Part shown: piece after piece, positions 10,602-25,600 of the stretch | Position numbering within the stretch: position 1 is the first letter of the stretch | How the letters are laid out: the number at the start of each line of letters is the position of its first letter | Source: Apostichopus japonicus | Taxonomy: Eukaryota; Echinodermata; Holothuroidea; Aspidochirotida; Stichopodidae | DNA length: 64,000 nt | Direction of reading: 5' to 3' | Assembly: GCF_037975245.1 (NCBI RefSeq) | Contig: NC_092568.1 | Span: 23,791,501 to 23,855,500 of the forward strand | Translations under genes and position numbers: made by a program | Notes under the pieces: model-generated | What the model saw: only the letters and a program-made list of their open reading frames with translations | What the model was told of the DNA's origin: nothing | Database searches by the model: none

Positions 10602-13600
10602 TATCTATATATATATATATATCTATATATATATATATATATCTATATTATATATATATCTATATATATATATATATTTACGTATGTATATTTATGTATG
10701 TGTGTGTGCATGCATTTCAACCTAGACTGAGCATAGGGAATGGTGATGGATGTTCGTACATGATAATGGCTTAATGTTTCAATTTGCACAGGAGAAAGAA
10801 CATCCTCACTCTGACTAAATAGTAGTGCGTAATTTATGCATACTGTATCTACGTGTCTGAACTGCTGCAGTATAGCACTACTGGGCCCCTGTCAATGTGA
10901 CAACGTACTCCTAAAGCAAATTTCAGTCTGTATGATAGGTTTGGGAAGGACAGAGATACTTTGATTCAGTGAAAATTATTGTGTGGGATTAGCTTCAGGA
11001 ACAAATGTAGCGAATGTTTAAACTCAATTAAGAGAAAGATCTATGCACACTGTATTATTTACCAAAGACCCTGCCACGGGATTAAAACAGCTACAAAAAG
11101 ATGGGAGAAAAAGTTGGACGGTTCCATGTTCTGTACTCAAGATGAGTAGAAGTCAGCGCTAGAAATGGTTTCAAGACATGAGTACAGTAGTTGGTTAAAG
11201 ACAGGAATGGCAATGATATTGAAGAAAACTCATAACACTTTAATAAACAGCATCATTCCTTGATCCTCAGCTGTTTTCAAACAGCATGACAATGACAAAA
11301 CATGGACAATAGCACATAAAAGAAAACACAGAAAATATACATGACAAAACTCTGACCTATGGCCTGGGATGAAGATATAATGGATAAAACCATCCACCCA
11401 TAAATCAAGCTTGGAAGTGAACAAAGAAATTGGAAGTCATTCATAGAGATTGAAAATTGATCTGGAGCAAAATTGCGTGAACATCACGATGGTAAATTCT
11501 GAAAAGGAAGGGAGTCATGACCAGGGTAAAGACATCATCAGGATGTAGAGGTCATTGGCAAGTAGGGATCATCTGATCCTAGGTGTCATTAGCAAGTAGG
11601 GATCATCAGATTGTAAGGGGTCATCGGTAAGTAAGGATTATCAGAAAGTAGGGATCATCTGTTTTTAGGTGTCATTACATTGTAGTGGGTCATCAGCAAG
11701 TAGGGTCATCAGCAAGTAGGGGTCATAAAATGGTAGGGGTCATCAGACTGTAGGGGTCATCAACAAGTAGGGGTCAGAGATGGTAGGGGTCAGAGATGGT
11801 AGGGGTCATCAGAGATGGTAGGGGTCGTCAGCAAGTAGGGGTCATCAGCAAGTAAGGGTCATCAGAAAGTAGGGGTCATCAGATTGTAGGAGTCATCAGA
11901 TTACAGAGTTCATCTGATTGTAGGGGTCATCAACAAGTAGGGATCATCAGCAAGTAGGGGTCATCAGATTATACAGGTCATCAGATTGTAGGGGTCATCA
12001 GCAAGTAGGGGTCATAAGTTGGTAGGGGTCATCAGATTGTTGGGGGTCATCAGCAAGTAGGGATCATCTGATCCTAGGTGTCATTAGCAAGTAGGGATCA
12101 TCAGATTGTAAGGGGTCATCGGTAAGTAAGGATTATCAGAGAGTAGGGATCATCTGTTTTTAGGTGTCATTACATTGTAGAGGGTCATCAGCAAGTAGGG
12201 TCATCAGCAAGTACTGTAGGGGTCATAAAATGGTAGGGGTCATCAGATTGTAGGGGTCATCAGCAAGTAGGGGTCAGAGATGGTAGGGGTCAGAGATGGT
12301 ATGGGTCAGAGATGGTAGGGGACATCAGCAAGTAGGGGTCATCAGCAAGTAGGGTTCATCAGATTGTAGGGGTCATCAACAAGTAGGGATCAGAGATGGT
12401 AGGGGTCAGAGATGGTTGGGATCAGAGATGGTAGGGGTCATCAGCAAGTAGGGGTCATCAACAAGTAGGGTTCATCAGATTGTAGGGGTCATCAGCAAGT
12501 AGGGGTAATAAGATGGTAGGGGTCATCAGATTGTAGGGGTCATCAACAAGTAGGGATCATCAGCAAGTAGGAGTTATCAGATTATACAGGTCCTCAGATT
12601 GTAGGGGTCATCAGCAAGTAGGGATAATAAGATGGTAGGGGTCATCAGATTGAAGGGGTCATCAGCAAGTAGGGATCAGAGATGGTAGGGGTCATCAGCA
12701 AGTAGGGGTCATCAGCAAGAAGGGGTCGTGAGACTGTAGGGGTCATCAGATTGTAGGGGTCATCAGCATCTACAACGATGAAATCAATTGTTTAGTTAAG
12801 TAATTTATTAACAGGAGAGGGTGATAACCTTGGAATAGTCGATTGGAGGGCACATTGCAAGCATTTTACCAATTTTGTGGGCATGGTAGATCAGAGTATG
12901 TATGTATAGTTGACAGACCGTAAGAGAGGACGTAAACTTACAGACGAACAATAACAATTTTTATTCTTTTTGCAATTTAAGCAGGTCGTATTTATTTATA
13001 CTTTTCCTCCCTTTCTTGTCTTGATTTGGTTCGCTTTATGTCTGTGTCCTTTTATTTAGCTCTATAAAGGTTTGAGGCATTATGTAGAGCCTTTAATCCA
13101 GACATATTTTCAAAGTCTATGAGTAACAGCTAACAGCTCAGCTTAACTACGGATTTATTTCTCTGACTCATTTAACCTATCCTTCAATGTTTCTCATACA
13201 CAAGACACAGAAATAAGTCTCTGTGTCCCGGACAAAATGGACTGCCACTTCCTTCTTGAAGGAGAATGAAGTCAGGAAGTATTTGATTTCCTGGCGTAAC
13301 CGTAAGTTAAAGACGGTTAAAAAACATTCCAGTAAAATGTCTCGAGGATACAGATGGTGCTGGCGATTGTTCACGGCGGAGACAAATGGGAACGTACAGG
13401 AGAATCATGGTTGTCACGCTAATATAGACTGTAAGTCAAGTATCTCCGTACTCCTGCCATGTGTAAATCATTGCGACAATACACTTCCACATAAGAGCAT
13501 CTAGCCGCCCACAGCATCATTCTAATTTTTTTTTATTTTGCCTTCTGTCTCCCAGACAGCAGTGAGAATTAAGAGTTGGGTCTAAGAAACAGGGTAACTT

Positions 13601-16600
13601 TACTCTCAGTGAAGAAAGGTATAATTCTCATTGTTGAGCTACGATGGATGTATGTACTGCACTAAGAACGAAATCCAAAGGAGGTGACATTTTTCGAAGT
13701 TATTTGATGTAACATTGCCAACGGTAGGAGCTTAGACTAATCAGATTTTTATCTCCCATTTTCTGGCTCAGTCAGTCATGTGCTGATAATTGATGGGATT
13801 AGACTAGAGAGCACACACAGGGATTAGTTAACAACAGGGCATGCTGTAACCTACACATTCGTAGATCGGCTTTAAAATGCACAACACGTAGCACTGAAAA
13901 CATACAGTGGTACAGTTGTAGTAGTAGTAGTACTTACCGTTAAAGAACCATTTTTGGTTTATTGAATCGATAAACCTAGTTTACATCTGCAGTTCTGCCA
14001 ATTGATCTCGCCAACCCAGTGCAATTAAACAAGTATGTATCAGATTGATCATTAGTATCAGCACTGAAAACAAACAGTGGTACAGTAGAAGTAGTACTTA
14101 TCAATTAAAGAACCATTTTTGGTTTATTGAATCGATAAACCTAGTTTACATCTGCAGTTCTAACGAATGCTGCCATTTAATCTCGCCAACCCAGTGCAAC
14201 TAAACAAGTATGTATCAGATTTTGCTGTTTAGTTAATGACCACAACCAATACCATAAGAACATGCTTTGTTTTGGAGCAGTTTTGGAGTTAATTTTATAC
14301 AATTTTTTTTATTTCTGATATCCGAAACAAAAGTCTCACATTAAACAATGTTGATCATTAATTAGCTTACATAGTCAACCTTTTTTATATATTTACATTT
14401 ACAAATGTGCCAGTGCAGCAGAATGTTTTTTTCCTCACTTGAAATCTCTTAATTATATAATGTATGATATTATATAATGGCCTAGTTCAAACAACCATTC
14501 GAAACCTTTGCTCATTATTTTCTGAGAAGTTGATAACATGTTCAGGGTAATTCTGCCGCTAATAACTACCTAGTTTTCTTTTCTTCTTTTTTCTTACATC
14601 CTACTCGCAATCCCCCTTACAATTAAGCTATCGCAGCTGAAGAATCTAGTTTACATAATACTTAAATCCACAACACTAGCATCCAGTTTACACTGTTTTC
14701 CCACTAACCTTTCTCAAATACCTAAGCTACTTCAGCTACAGTAAAAAGAAATTCCATATGACTAAATACATAGAATACACTGGCATGATGGCTATCACTG
14801 TACCAGCTTCATCAACACCTGTGCCATCCAAAGTTTCTACACAAATAGCTGTTCAGGCTACTACTGTATACATAACAAGTGTTACATGGATATTTCTGCA
14901 GTGTAGTATGCTACACAGGGAGTTTTCATTTCTTTTCTTGCTGAAAGGGTCAAAATAATACCAGCAATCTATACATACACACACACACACCACTACAGTA
15001 CTTCACTTAATACCCACAACAATCCAGGGTTCAGCTATCCAACCAGCTGATCAGCAGCTGTTTTCCAATTGTTAGTATATATACTGTAGATCTACTGAAC
15101 AGTATACACATAGCCCTCCATCACAATCACACAGAGTTAGTTCTAATAGACAACACATCTCGCAGTAGTGGCTATGTAATCTTTTAGCACACAATGTTGA
15201 TAGTACGTATAGACTCTGCAGTCCATAATAGCATACATGTACAGTACTGTACTATACAGCTATGAGGTTTGTGTGAAAGCCAGTCAGTAATTATCCTCAC
15301 AGCAGTCGCTTGCCCCTGCGTTCCAAACATTTCTCTTTTGATGAAGATTTCAGAAAAGCATGCAATCATTTTGTCATCTTCTTATGTTTGCAGAGGATAT
15401 TGTGGAATGCATGCAAAAATTGCAAACCATAAAATGAGAAAGAAAAAAATTTGTGGACAATTTAATTATTACAATTTAATTATGTCAGCTTTTGCCGGTA
15501 TACAGACAAAGGAATGTAGCGAAATACTGATGATAGAACAAATCATTATTTGAATACCAATCAATATCTACCCGACTGAAATTAAAATCATTGAAAATGG
15601 AAAAGGGAAAGGCTATTTGGGCTGGAAAGAACAGGCATTTGGCTACTACTACCACTACACCAGTGCTTATATAGCACAAAATCCAAAGGTTCAATGCGCT
15701 TGACAAAGGAAACTAGTACAGTAAACATTAAACATAGATTTTCTTGAAATAAAATGTCTTCGATGATGACTTAAAAGAACTAAAAGAGGAGAGGCTCCTT
15801 ATTTATGATGGTAGCTTGTTCCAAAGCAATGGTGCAAATTGACGGCTCGGTCACCAACACGCTTAGTAGACGGTCCAGTAGTCAGAGCGGATGTGTCAGA
15901 AGAAAACCGAAGATTGCGACAAGGTTCGTAGATATGAATGAGCTCCTGTAGGTATCCTGGTGACAACTGATGAACTTGTAGACGTATGTCAGGATTCTAA
16001 ATGTTATCCTGAGATCACATGGAATCCAGTGTTGGGCAGCCAGAACAGGGGAGACATGGTCACTGCACATGACCAACTCTTGAGATGATGTGAGCTGCGT
16101 TGATTTGTATCATCTGTATTCGTCAAATCTGGCACATGGCGACTCGGGACAGCAAACTGTAGCAGTAGTCCATCCAGGACACCACAAGGCTCTGGACAGC
16201 GGTTCAACAGGCATCCATGGTGAGGCACTTGCGGACTTTGTCAATATTTCGAAGATGGAAGTTGCAAATTCTAACCACCACACATGATATCTGTTAAGGA
16301 CACTGAAAGATGTTCATCTAAATGAAGCCTGAGTATTTTTACGCACTTTGACGGTTTGATGACATGTCCATCAATACTAAGTGATTGCCTGCGTAATGGC
16401 ACAAGTTCAAAAGTTCAGTTTTGTGTTTTATTTCGTTTTAGACCGATTGTTAGACAACTAGTGACTGATAGATGCTTGATGCAAGTTTCAGCATTTTTTC
16501 AACTGCTGATTCACAGCTTAATGGGTTTGCTGGACCATAACCAACGTACAACTGTATATCATCGACATAATGGTGACAGCAAATGTCATAGCGTTGAATG

Positions 16601-19600
16601 ATATCTTGCAGGGGTCGAGTGTAGAGTGAGAAGAGTACCGTGCCAAGAACAGATCCTTGTGGAACCCATAGCCAGAGTATTAGATAGCCTCCCGTTAACA
16701 CATTGCGAACAGTTCGTTCTGGTAGGATGCAAACCAACCATACGCCGAACCAGTTAAACCCCAATTGGTATCTTCAATATGTCTGACAATTTTCCATGGT
16801 CAATGAGTGGCCCCTATTTTAAATGTTCTTAGTGGTGGTGGCCCACTCATGAACTGCCACACCAGAAGAAGAGAGTCACTACAGGGTCAAAAAAGTGCTA
16901 TAATATTACCAAATTACTCCATACAAATGCATGATAAGAACATGTTACAGTCTTATGTAGAAAGAAATATATACATAAATTATCCAAATTGTGTCACTCT
17001 GACATGATTTACATGCATGTGTCTCACAAGCGACCAACAAAAGACTGATAAATTATGAGCTGTGTAGAACAAGAAAGTGATTTTGTACTACATTCAAGCT
17101 ACACGGTCAGAAAAGTATAATATTATTACCAAATCACTCCATACAATATGCATGGTAAGAACACATTAGTCTTGACTCTTGAATAAACAGAAATAAATGC
17201 AATTATGTCACTTTGAGATAATTTACTGTATGTATCTCATAAGTTGCCAACAAAAGATTGCAACATTCCTATTGATCTCTATTCTGTACAACTGACTACA
17301 CTACATACAGTGTATGATCTGCTTGAACTGCACAAAATCACAAAATGTCAATTATTTTCCCCAACCTACTCTTGAGGTTGCCAATCTATTGATTAAAGTA
17401 TCTAAGGGCATGATTTGGAATACTTAATCACTCTTCTACTTCTTCTTTTTCCGACATTTGATCAACAATCCAGACAGGGATTTTTTCAAAAAAACTCCCC
17501 CACTGGACCTCTCAAACCTACGCTTGCTTTCAGGCTACTCAACCTGCATAAAAGAGACTGCTGTTATCTTTGCTTTTACTTTACAGTATATACTATGCAG
17601 AATTAATGCAAGCATGAACATGGTCACATGTGTTGAGTTTCTCCAACAATTTGGAGGTAGATAGAAGTATATACTTAGCTGAATGACTGACTGACTGACT
17701 GACTCATCATCAGTGCTTGTAACTTGTAAGTTAAAGTTGTTTTGAAAATTACAGTTTGATTCGTTAACAAAAATATTTCAGTAAATCAAATATGAAATTC
17801 CTAAGCTTACTGGATTGGGTATTTACAAGGGACGAGTTTACCTGTCTCCCCACAACATTAGCACTTTTGTTCTACCGTGCCTAGAATGAACTGGTTATCT
17901 TTTAACACTGTGCGTCCTCTATGCCCTGACCTCTCCGGTCAATGCTCACCCATTCTAGGGGCGGTAGAAAGAGAGTGCCAAGGTTGAGGGGAGACAGGTA
18001 AGCGAGGAGCAAAGTAAATATCAGACATCAAAGGCAACTCCAGTGAATACAGAAGTAAATACAGATATAAATACAGCATGAGGAAATTTTTATGATTCCA
18101 ACTAATATAACCAAAAGTACTCAGATAACTAAAGGTAATTATTTTAATACAAGTTTTGAAGCTTCATCTCCAAATAATAAAAAACTATAGTTGTTCCAGA
18201 GTACAAAACAGGATCTCCCTTTAAATCATAGAGAATAAAGAAAAACCACCATAACCATAATGACATGTTGTTTACTACAACATTAGTATCAATACACTGT
18301 TTGAAATTTATCACAATGAACATAAAAATTTGTGTGGCATCAAGATTAGAATTCAGTTAGCATAGATACATAGTGAATTTAAGCTAGTCACCGTTTATTA
18401 ACATTAATCAGTGTTGTGCGCAGAACGGATACATTAGTCTGATGTGACCTTAAACTAAGAATAGATCACACATGTATATATTTGAGGGCAAACAAGCATA
18501 GCTGTTAAATTAGCAATACATTAATCTTTTTATTATTTTTACATCTTGGTATCCTACTGTACATTGAGTACCTCACCAACCGTTGGCGCGTGCAACCGAC
18601 TTTACGGTACCCAATTAGTCGCTGACTGACTGTAAGTTTCTAACCAGCAAGAGTACCGATCTCAACAGATGAACCTGTTTTGCATGACGGCCTACAGGAG
18701 TCATAAAGTATAGTGCAGTAAATATTAACAGATGCATCAATACATTGTACAGGTTAATACACAATATGGACAGATACTGAAGTTATTGGACAAAAACCAA
18801 CTTCTCCTCGAAGGTCATTTCGTAAGAATGTCATCCAAGATTAAAACTCTTCTCTGTCTCTCTCTCTCTTCATCCTGAATTAAATACAGCCGTAGCTTGA
18901 CTTTGTAAGTCATCAGTTTAATTATCAACACAGACTGGAAATCATAAACTATTTATTTTAATAGAGTGTCAAATTGTAAAAGTTTTATTAAATTATTCAA
19001 AAATGTACAAATCTATTAACGTAGGTAGCTAATTCCTTTTGTTTGCAGACTTCAAATCCTAAATGCTATGACACTTTGAATTGGATATTGGATTTAAAAG
19101 CATTTCTTTGTAAGATTGTTCTTTATAAGAGCAATGAAAATGGGGGGAATGAAGTAGCCATACATGATACCTTGTTGACCTACAGTATTCATGCTTATAT
19201 TAGCAGATAAAGGCAACTTACTCAGACCAGGGAGCTGTTTTGCTATGACTGTGTTTCATATAACTTGTGATTAACAAACCAAATTTGACGTTTTCTTAGA
19301 CTGTTTATTTCCATCACATTACTCAGGGAGTTTAAGCTCTCTTTCAAAATGAAATGCTGTGGCAGCTACAAATGCCCTGCATCAAGGCAGAATCAATATC
19401 AAACAATTGGCATTACCTCTTCAGCCCAGCAGTGTGAAACTGCAACAGCACTAACGATGACATCCTATGCAGCCTGGATGCAGCATACTGCAGCTCCCCT
19501 CAGCATCCACTTTTGACACGGTGCCCATGCTAAACAGGAAGTACAACACTTACTTGCCTTGAATTAATGAACTTGATTCTATTCTCTTTATTATATACTT

Positions 19601-22600
19601 GGAAACATTTTAGCACTGCACACCCATTAACCCACTTCTAGCTGGGTCACTAACCAGTTATAACTACCTAGATTACTTCCAATTCTATCATTCTGTAGTC
19701 TTACAAAGTACATTCAGATTGCATCACCTTTCATCCATTAACATCTTGTTGGTCTTTCAAATCTGGCATCAAGTTTGGCCAATCAAATCTGACTCCTCAT
19801 TCCACATCCTCCCATCTCCTCTTCTGTCACCTCTCCCATCCCCTTTACTTTCCCTGCCCTCATTCCCCTTCCCTCCTTCCCACATGGTAGGATTTCTGTA
19901 TTTATGTTAGAAGCAGCTAAGCAGTTATAACCAAAGAGCTCTGAGAATGAGGGGTACCACATTTTTTGCACCAGAGAGAAGTGTGCTAGTACTGTACAAA
20001 ACAATGCACAAAACACTGTATACTGAAACAATTCTCAGTTGAAATATTACATCCTTTAATTGTTTGGGATTTGAATGCTTTGGGGTTAATTTTTACTAAT
20101 TTACAATTCAGTCTGAAGATGGCCTTGTTTCATTTGTGTGTAGAGTTATATATTGAATCATACTCTATAGAGAACTGGATAGGGATCAAGCAGACTGCAT
20201 AAGTCACAGCATGTTATACTGTACTGTAGTACACAGAAGTAACCTTGTAATACTGCACTTTGCACTCTCATCATAAACAAAGCAAAAACACAGACTTACT
20301 CGCAGCACGAGCTGAGCACCAAGGGGACATCAAACAGAAAACTAACAAAAGGAAAGAACCACCTGAGTTTGAGATCACCAGCAGTTAGAATTTTAAAATT
20401 GGTTTCTGACACATATTGCAATAAATTATCTGAAATAAAATAATTGAGCTAAAATACATTTTAAAGTCAGCAGTAGAAAGTCAGTAACAAGCCATTCTTT
20501 TTTTTTTGGGGGGGGGGGAGGGTGGCATGAAACCTGGTAACATACTACATCATTTTTAATTTCAGAGTACAACTTAAGTTGACACTTCATACAGGTTGTT
20601 TTTTCTTCTGAAATGTGAGAAGTTTTATTATATATAATATATTATAATTATTTCACTAAAAGTCTTGAGCCAAATACAATGGCATGAACCTGCACAAGAG
20701 AGGGCAAAACCACTGTACAGCATTGCACTGTACTGTACTGTAGTACATCACCAGCAAATTTTACTCGATTCAATCAACCTATCAATAAATCAAAGTCAAC
20801 AGGATCAGCCGGGCGGGGCAGGCGGGGCGGGCGGGGTGGGGCGGGGAGGGAGGGGGGAGGTTTATAGCCAAAACGAGTGAGCAGGGAGACAAATCCACTA
20901 TTTGTGGGCTAGTCCTAAGTGAACAGTCCCTCTCTCCTGGCTCCTTTCTCTCTCAGTTCCCTTTCCCCAACCCTTTCCGTTGGCAAAATTTGCTGTTATA
21001 GAAAATGTAATATTGCTGGCTTTTTCCTCTTCTTTTGGGTTTTCTTTTTCAGTATTTATGCAGATGTACCCCAGAGGTCTCCATTTCCCATTAAGCACAG
21101 TAACTTTTCTTTAGTCTGCGGTTTGTTTTCCTACAGCATCTTTTAGAGAAATGATTTTTTATTTGATCATATTTCACAATGAATTTGACACTTTTCTTCC
21201 AATTAAATGGCCAGTTGGTGGCAAAAGCAGTTTGAAAGGCGGCATCACTAGCTGCATTCCCCTTGTGCATTCTCTGTTATTCATTTGTTCAACTTGACTG
21301 ACTAGTAAATCCCATCTTGGGAACTACCGAGATGTTTGATTACATACTGTACGTACTGTAACATGCTGTCATGGATGGTCAATGAATGTACTGTAAATCA
21401 ATACAAAGTTAGTTTGGATAATAAGTACACAATCAACATCATACTGACAACTAAACACAAAGGGGAAAAAAGCCTGCCACTTGCCATTTTGCACCCATGG
21501 TACTACTGTAAAACAACAACAACAACAATTCTGAAAATTACTCCTGAAACACACTCGGTAAACTATACAGCAGCGTATTTTTGCCAAATGGTATCCAATA
21601 TATTACAGCTTTGCATGCATCTTTGTCTTTCGTCAAAATAGTTATTTTTGACATTAAACATGACACTGAGTGAACTGTTAATTTCATATTTGCATCAATA
21701 AGGGCAAAACATTTTAGTAACATACAAAAAGATTTTTTCTTTTTTAATTTTTTTTTATACATTTTCACAAGAAATTCTATTACAGGAATGTACATTCTAT
21801 GGTAGTTTGCAGATTTTTTGGTTCTTTCAAATCTGTCAGTTGTTAATGTGATATGTCTTCCAAACTATGTAGAACGTTTATGAAACTGACTCGAGCTAAT
21901 TGGATGGACACCATGTCACTACAATTCATGTGTTCACTTTATGAATATGCAATGACCAAGATCTATAAAGAATTATAATCCTAGCAACAATGATGACATT
22001 TCAACCACAGAGTGCCACAAAGCTATTTCCTTATTATAATTGTAGCCAAGTGTATGCACATACACACTACTGTAATATCTGTTAACCTTGTACAAAATGA
22101 TGCACAGTAAATTGCATGTATGATGTTGTCACCAATACAGCAATCTTAATACCATACACTGTCGTACTTAACTGTAGACATTGAGTCACACCATACACAA
22201 TCGCAAGACGGGTCATATATTTAGATTTAACTTACTGAAATCGATCTTTTTCAAGAGTTAAAGTGTTAAGGGAGCAGTAGTACAGGACAATTAAAGCATC
22301 TCACATTTTACTCCGAAGTGAGGTCGAGTTTTACAAGACAGATCATGTAGGCTTTTAGAATTTATCTACATGTTGCTATACTCTCAGTAATTTAATTTCC
22401 TCATCCTAGCAAACTCCTAACAAAGATCTCAGTACTTTCTAAGCTCCATTGCAATGTTTCAAACATATCATAAAATGTATGGATATTAAAATTATACTTT
22501 ATGTATCCTGTGTAAATATGAACATCTATATTGACATCTTCAAAAGTCATTTTCGCATTGTAAAAAGATGTCAACTGATGATCACGGGTTATATTTGCAG

Positions 22601-25600
22601 GAATATACTGTACATAATTAAATAAAATATCCAGTATGAAATGAATTTTAGCTTCGGTGTTTGAGCAACTGTCTTTGGATATTAAACCTTCCCACAGCCT
22701 GGTATACTACAGACAGCCAAACATATTACATACTGTTCTGTACCTGTGGACAAAATACTGTAGTGTATACAGGATCTATTTAGCACATGATACATGTGTG
22801 AAAATATTCAATCTGTGCAGATCTATCTTTGTAGTGTATAAAGCTTACCTCAATCACTAACTTGATATTGAGGTGGTTTCATATGACTCAACAGAGGCTG
22901 GCACTTTGGGTTAGAGCTAAAAAAGTTTCATTTGCTGGTGGTTTTATTTCCTTCACTTTACATTGAATGTCTAAAGGAGATGTAAATTCACTTCATGATC
23001 ATTGGTTGATGTGATCAAGATTCATGATTTTGATGAACAGCTTTCTCATACAGCTAGAAAACACCTTATTTCAATTATTTGAGAGATACCACAGTTTAAC
23101 GTACCTTCACATACAGGACCGAAGACCCGAACAAGCCTTGCTGTAGATGTTGAAGGCACTTATTCATCAAACACTTGATTTGAAATAATTTCAGATCATG
23201 ATTGGATTTCCTTCTTCTTCAAGCTGTATTTTCTGAGCACATTGCCAATTTCCCCCCCCCCCCCCCTTCTTTGATTGCAATTGTTGAAAAGTCCAACTAT
23301 TAAGACACCTTATAGAAATGTTTCACTAAGTAATGATTTTGACAAGATTGTTCATATTTGTATCCCAAATGAGGTCTGGAATGGACCAAACACATGTAGA
23401 TCTGAAGAGAAAAGAAAGTCTGTGGAGAGGCTCATCTAGGCAATTGGGATTGGTTGATTACATGTACAAGCTGATGAACTACAATGTTATAGTAGACCAT
23501 ACTGTAACTATACTAGATACATGCATCGTACATACTGTAGAGTAAATACTAAATGAATTAAATATCAAGCAGTTTTAGTTATAATGATACTCTATAGGGC
23601 TGGTGTTCAAGGCCTAAGAAATACAGTGTTACTGTTGTAGATTTTGGATGTGACATTAGATACAATTCACCATAGATGTGTGGAGACAGTACAGTCAGCC
23701 AGGGATGAGTTTTAGTGTTTAAGGTGGAACACTTTCACTAATGACTTGTATTTGCATACTGACAAAAATTTAAGGAGTACAGGCTAGTAGCTAACCATCT
23801 TTAATTTCAAACTTTAGACTATCAGGTTTACAAGTGCAATTGCTGATTATGGAAACCATCGTCAAGTTCCGTCAACATAACTGACCAAACAGAGCATGCA
23901 ACACTACAAATAGAATTTCAGTTTTTGCCGATATATCCCAATATCGTTGTGATAACAAAAAACGAACTTGTTGTTCAATATCGACATGGAAATCTGCATT
24001 GCGTTGCAACGGTACCACCAAGATAACAGATTCATCTTTCAAGAAAGTGCAAAAAGGGTGTCCACAAGATTTAGCACATCTATACATGCAACTATAGAGT
24101 GTGTAGTACTATTAACGGGAAACGTTGAATGAAAAGGCAAAATTGGCAAAAGTAACAGAAACAACACTACAGACATGTCTCTTTCAATACAACATATATT
24201 CCTCTTTAAATAGTAGTTTCTTGTAATGTCATAGGTACAGTACAGCGTCGGAAATACATGGGGGCAAAGGGCGATTCGAGTCGATTTCATGTGCAGAGGT
24301 TGTTCACGAACTTCACAGAGCGTTCATAAACATACAGCGAAACCATTTAAATTCTACTTATTGCAGGGAACAGTTTGAGCTCACGAAGTACGTAATGTGT
24401 TTTGAAGGCATTCATCAATATCTTCTGTTCCTATATTAACCAATCAAAAATGTATAGTGAACATCAAGATGGCTTGGGTAGGCACGGGCAACCCCTACAC
24501 AGCTATAGTACTAGCGGCAAAGGTAGACTGCTAACAATAAACATGTCAATATCCCCCCCCTCCCCCCTGATGTTAAAATATGAGAGCATTCAATTACTGC
24601 AATAAATAAAACTAACTAAAAGTTGTAACCACTTTATTCTGAGATAGTAAAGCTGATTAAGTTAATGACCACGACCCCTTAAGAATTGATATGCAGAAAA
24701 TCAAAACCACAATATATTACTATAAAATAGCCCTAGCAAGTTACAAAAAAATAGTCCCCGCACAGGCATACTCAGGGGCTCTTTTTCAGTCTCAAATAGC
24801 CCCCTTAATTTGTTTTTAATTATTACTCTGGTACAGTATGAGAAATAGTTCCATTACATGATGTATGAATCAGTTCAGAATGACCACTATCATGTCACCT
24901 TGTGTTGAAAGTAATTATACTTTAACAAAACAACCAGTTAAAGGCATCCACATTCAAATTTGGGTCTTCTAAAGTTAAATGTGCTGTAAAATCTACCAGT
25001 TGACCATAGAAAGTGTAAGCCACTTTAGGTATTATTGAGATCCTATCAGTGAACAAACATTGTAGAATATCAACATTGACTCAGATGAATCTCCTTGGTA
25101 AGACACAGTAATGTAATTCTGTAACACATGTTTATACCTGAGTAACAAAACATTTCCCTTCTTTTTCTTAGCGGTATCCTAAGCCAAGGTCTACATTCAC
25201 CCTTCACTGGAACAAACTTTCACCATTTCTGTAAGGATATACGCAGTATTACATACTATGAGAAATAATAAACTACATTACAGAACGTCTTAAATACAAA
25301 GTACAGTAGGTCTCATCCATGGTCATAAAGCATGTGAGCCAAAACTGGTCAACCACAAATTTGAATTTTTATGATAATAGCAAACATCCACTTTTGAGGT
25401 GTTGGCAAACCTATGTGTGTGCAGGTGTCGTCAGGGTGCAGTATCAAAAACACAGAAATTGCCAAAATAGTGTGTTTTTTTAACAAAAATGGTTATTCAC
25501 TGTATCTCATGTAGACGGTACACATTGGACACTTTCTCCACAGCCACATACCTGGTACATGGGTACTAGGTTTATGCTCACCTGTGATTGGCTAGTACTG

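Noticed and set aside
11540-12770. CRISPR-like repeat/spacer array
   Set aside because: Units are contiguous 17-bp degenerate repeats without unique spacers, inside an animal intron.
17821-18019. Solo LTR of an ordinary LTR retrotransposon
   Set aside because: Termini are ATTTAC...GTAAAT rather than TG...CA, the ends are inverted copies, and no flanking target duplication is visible.
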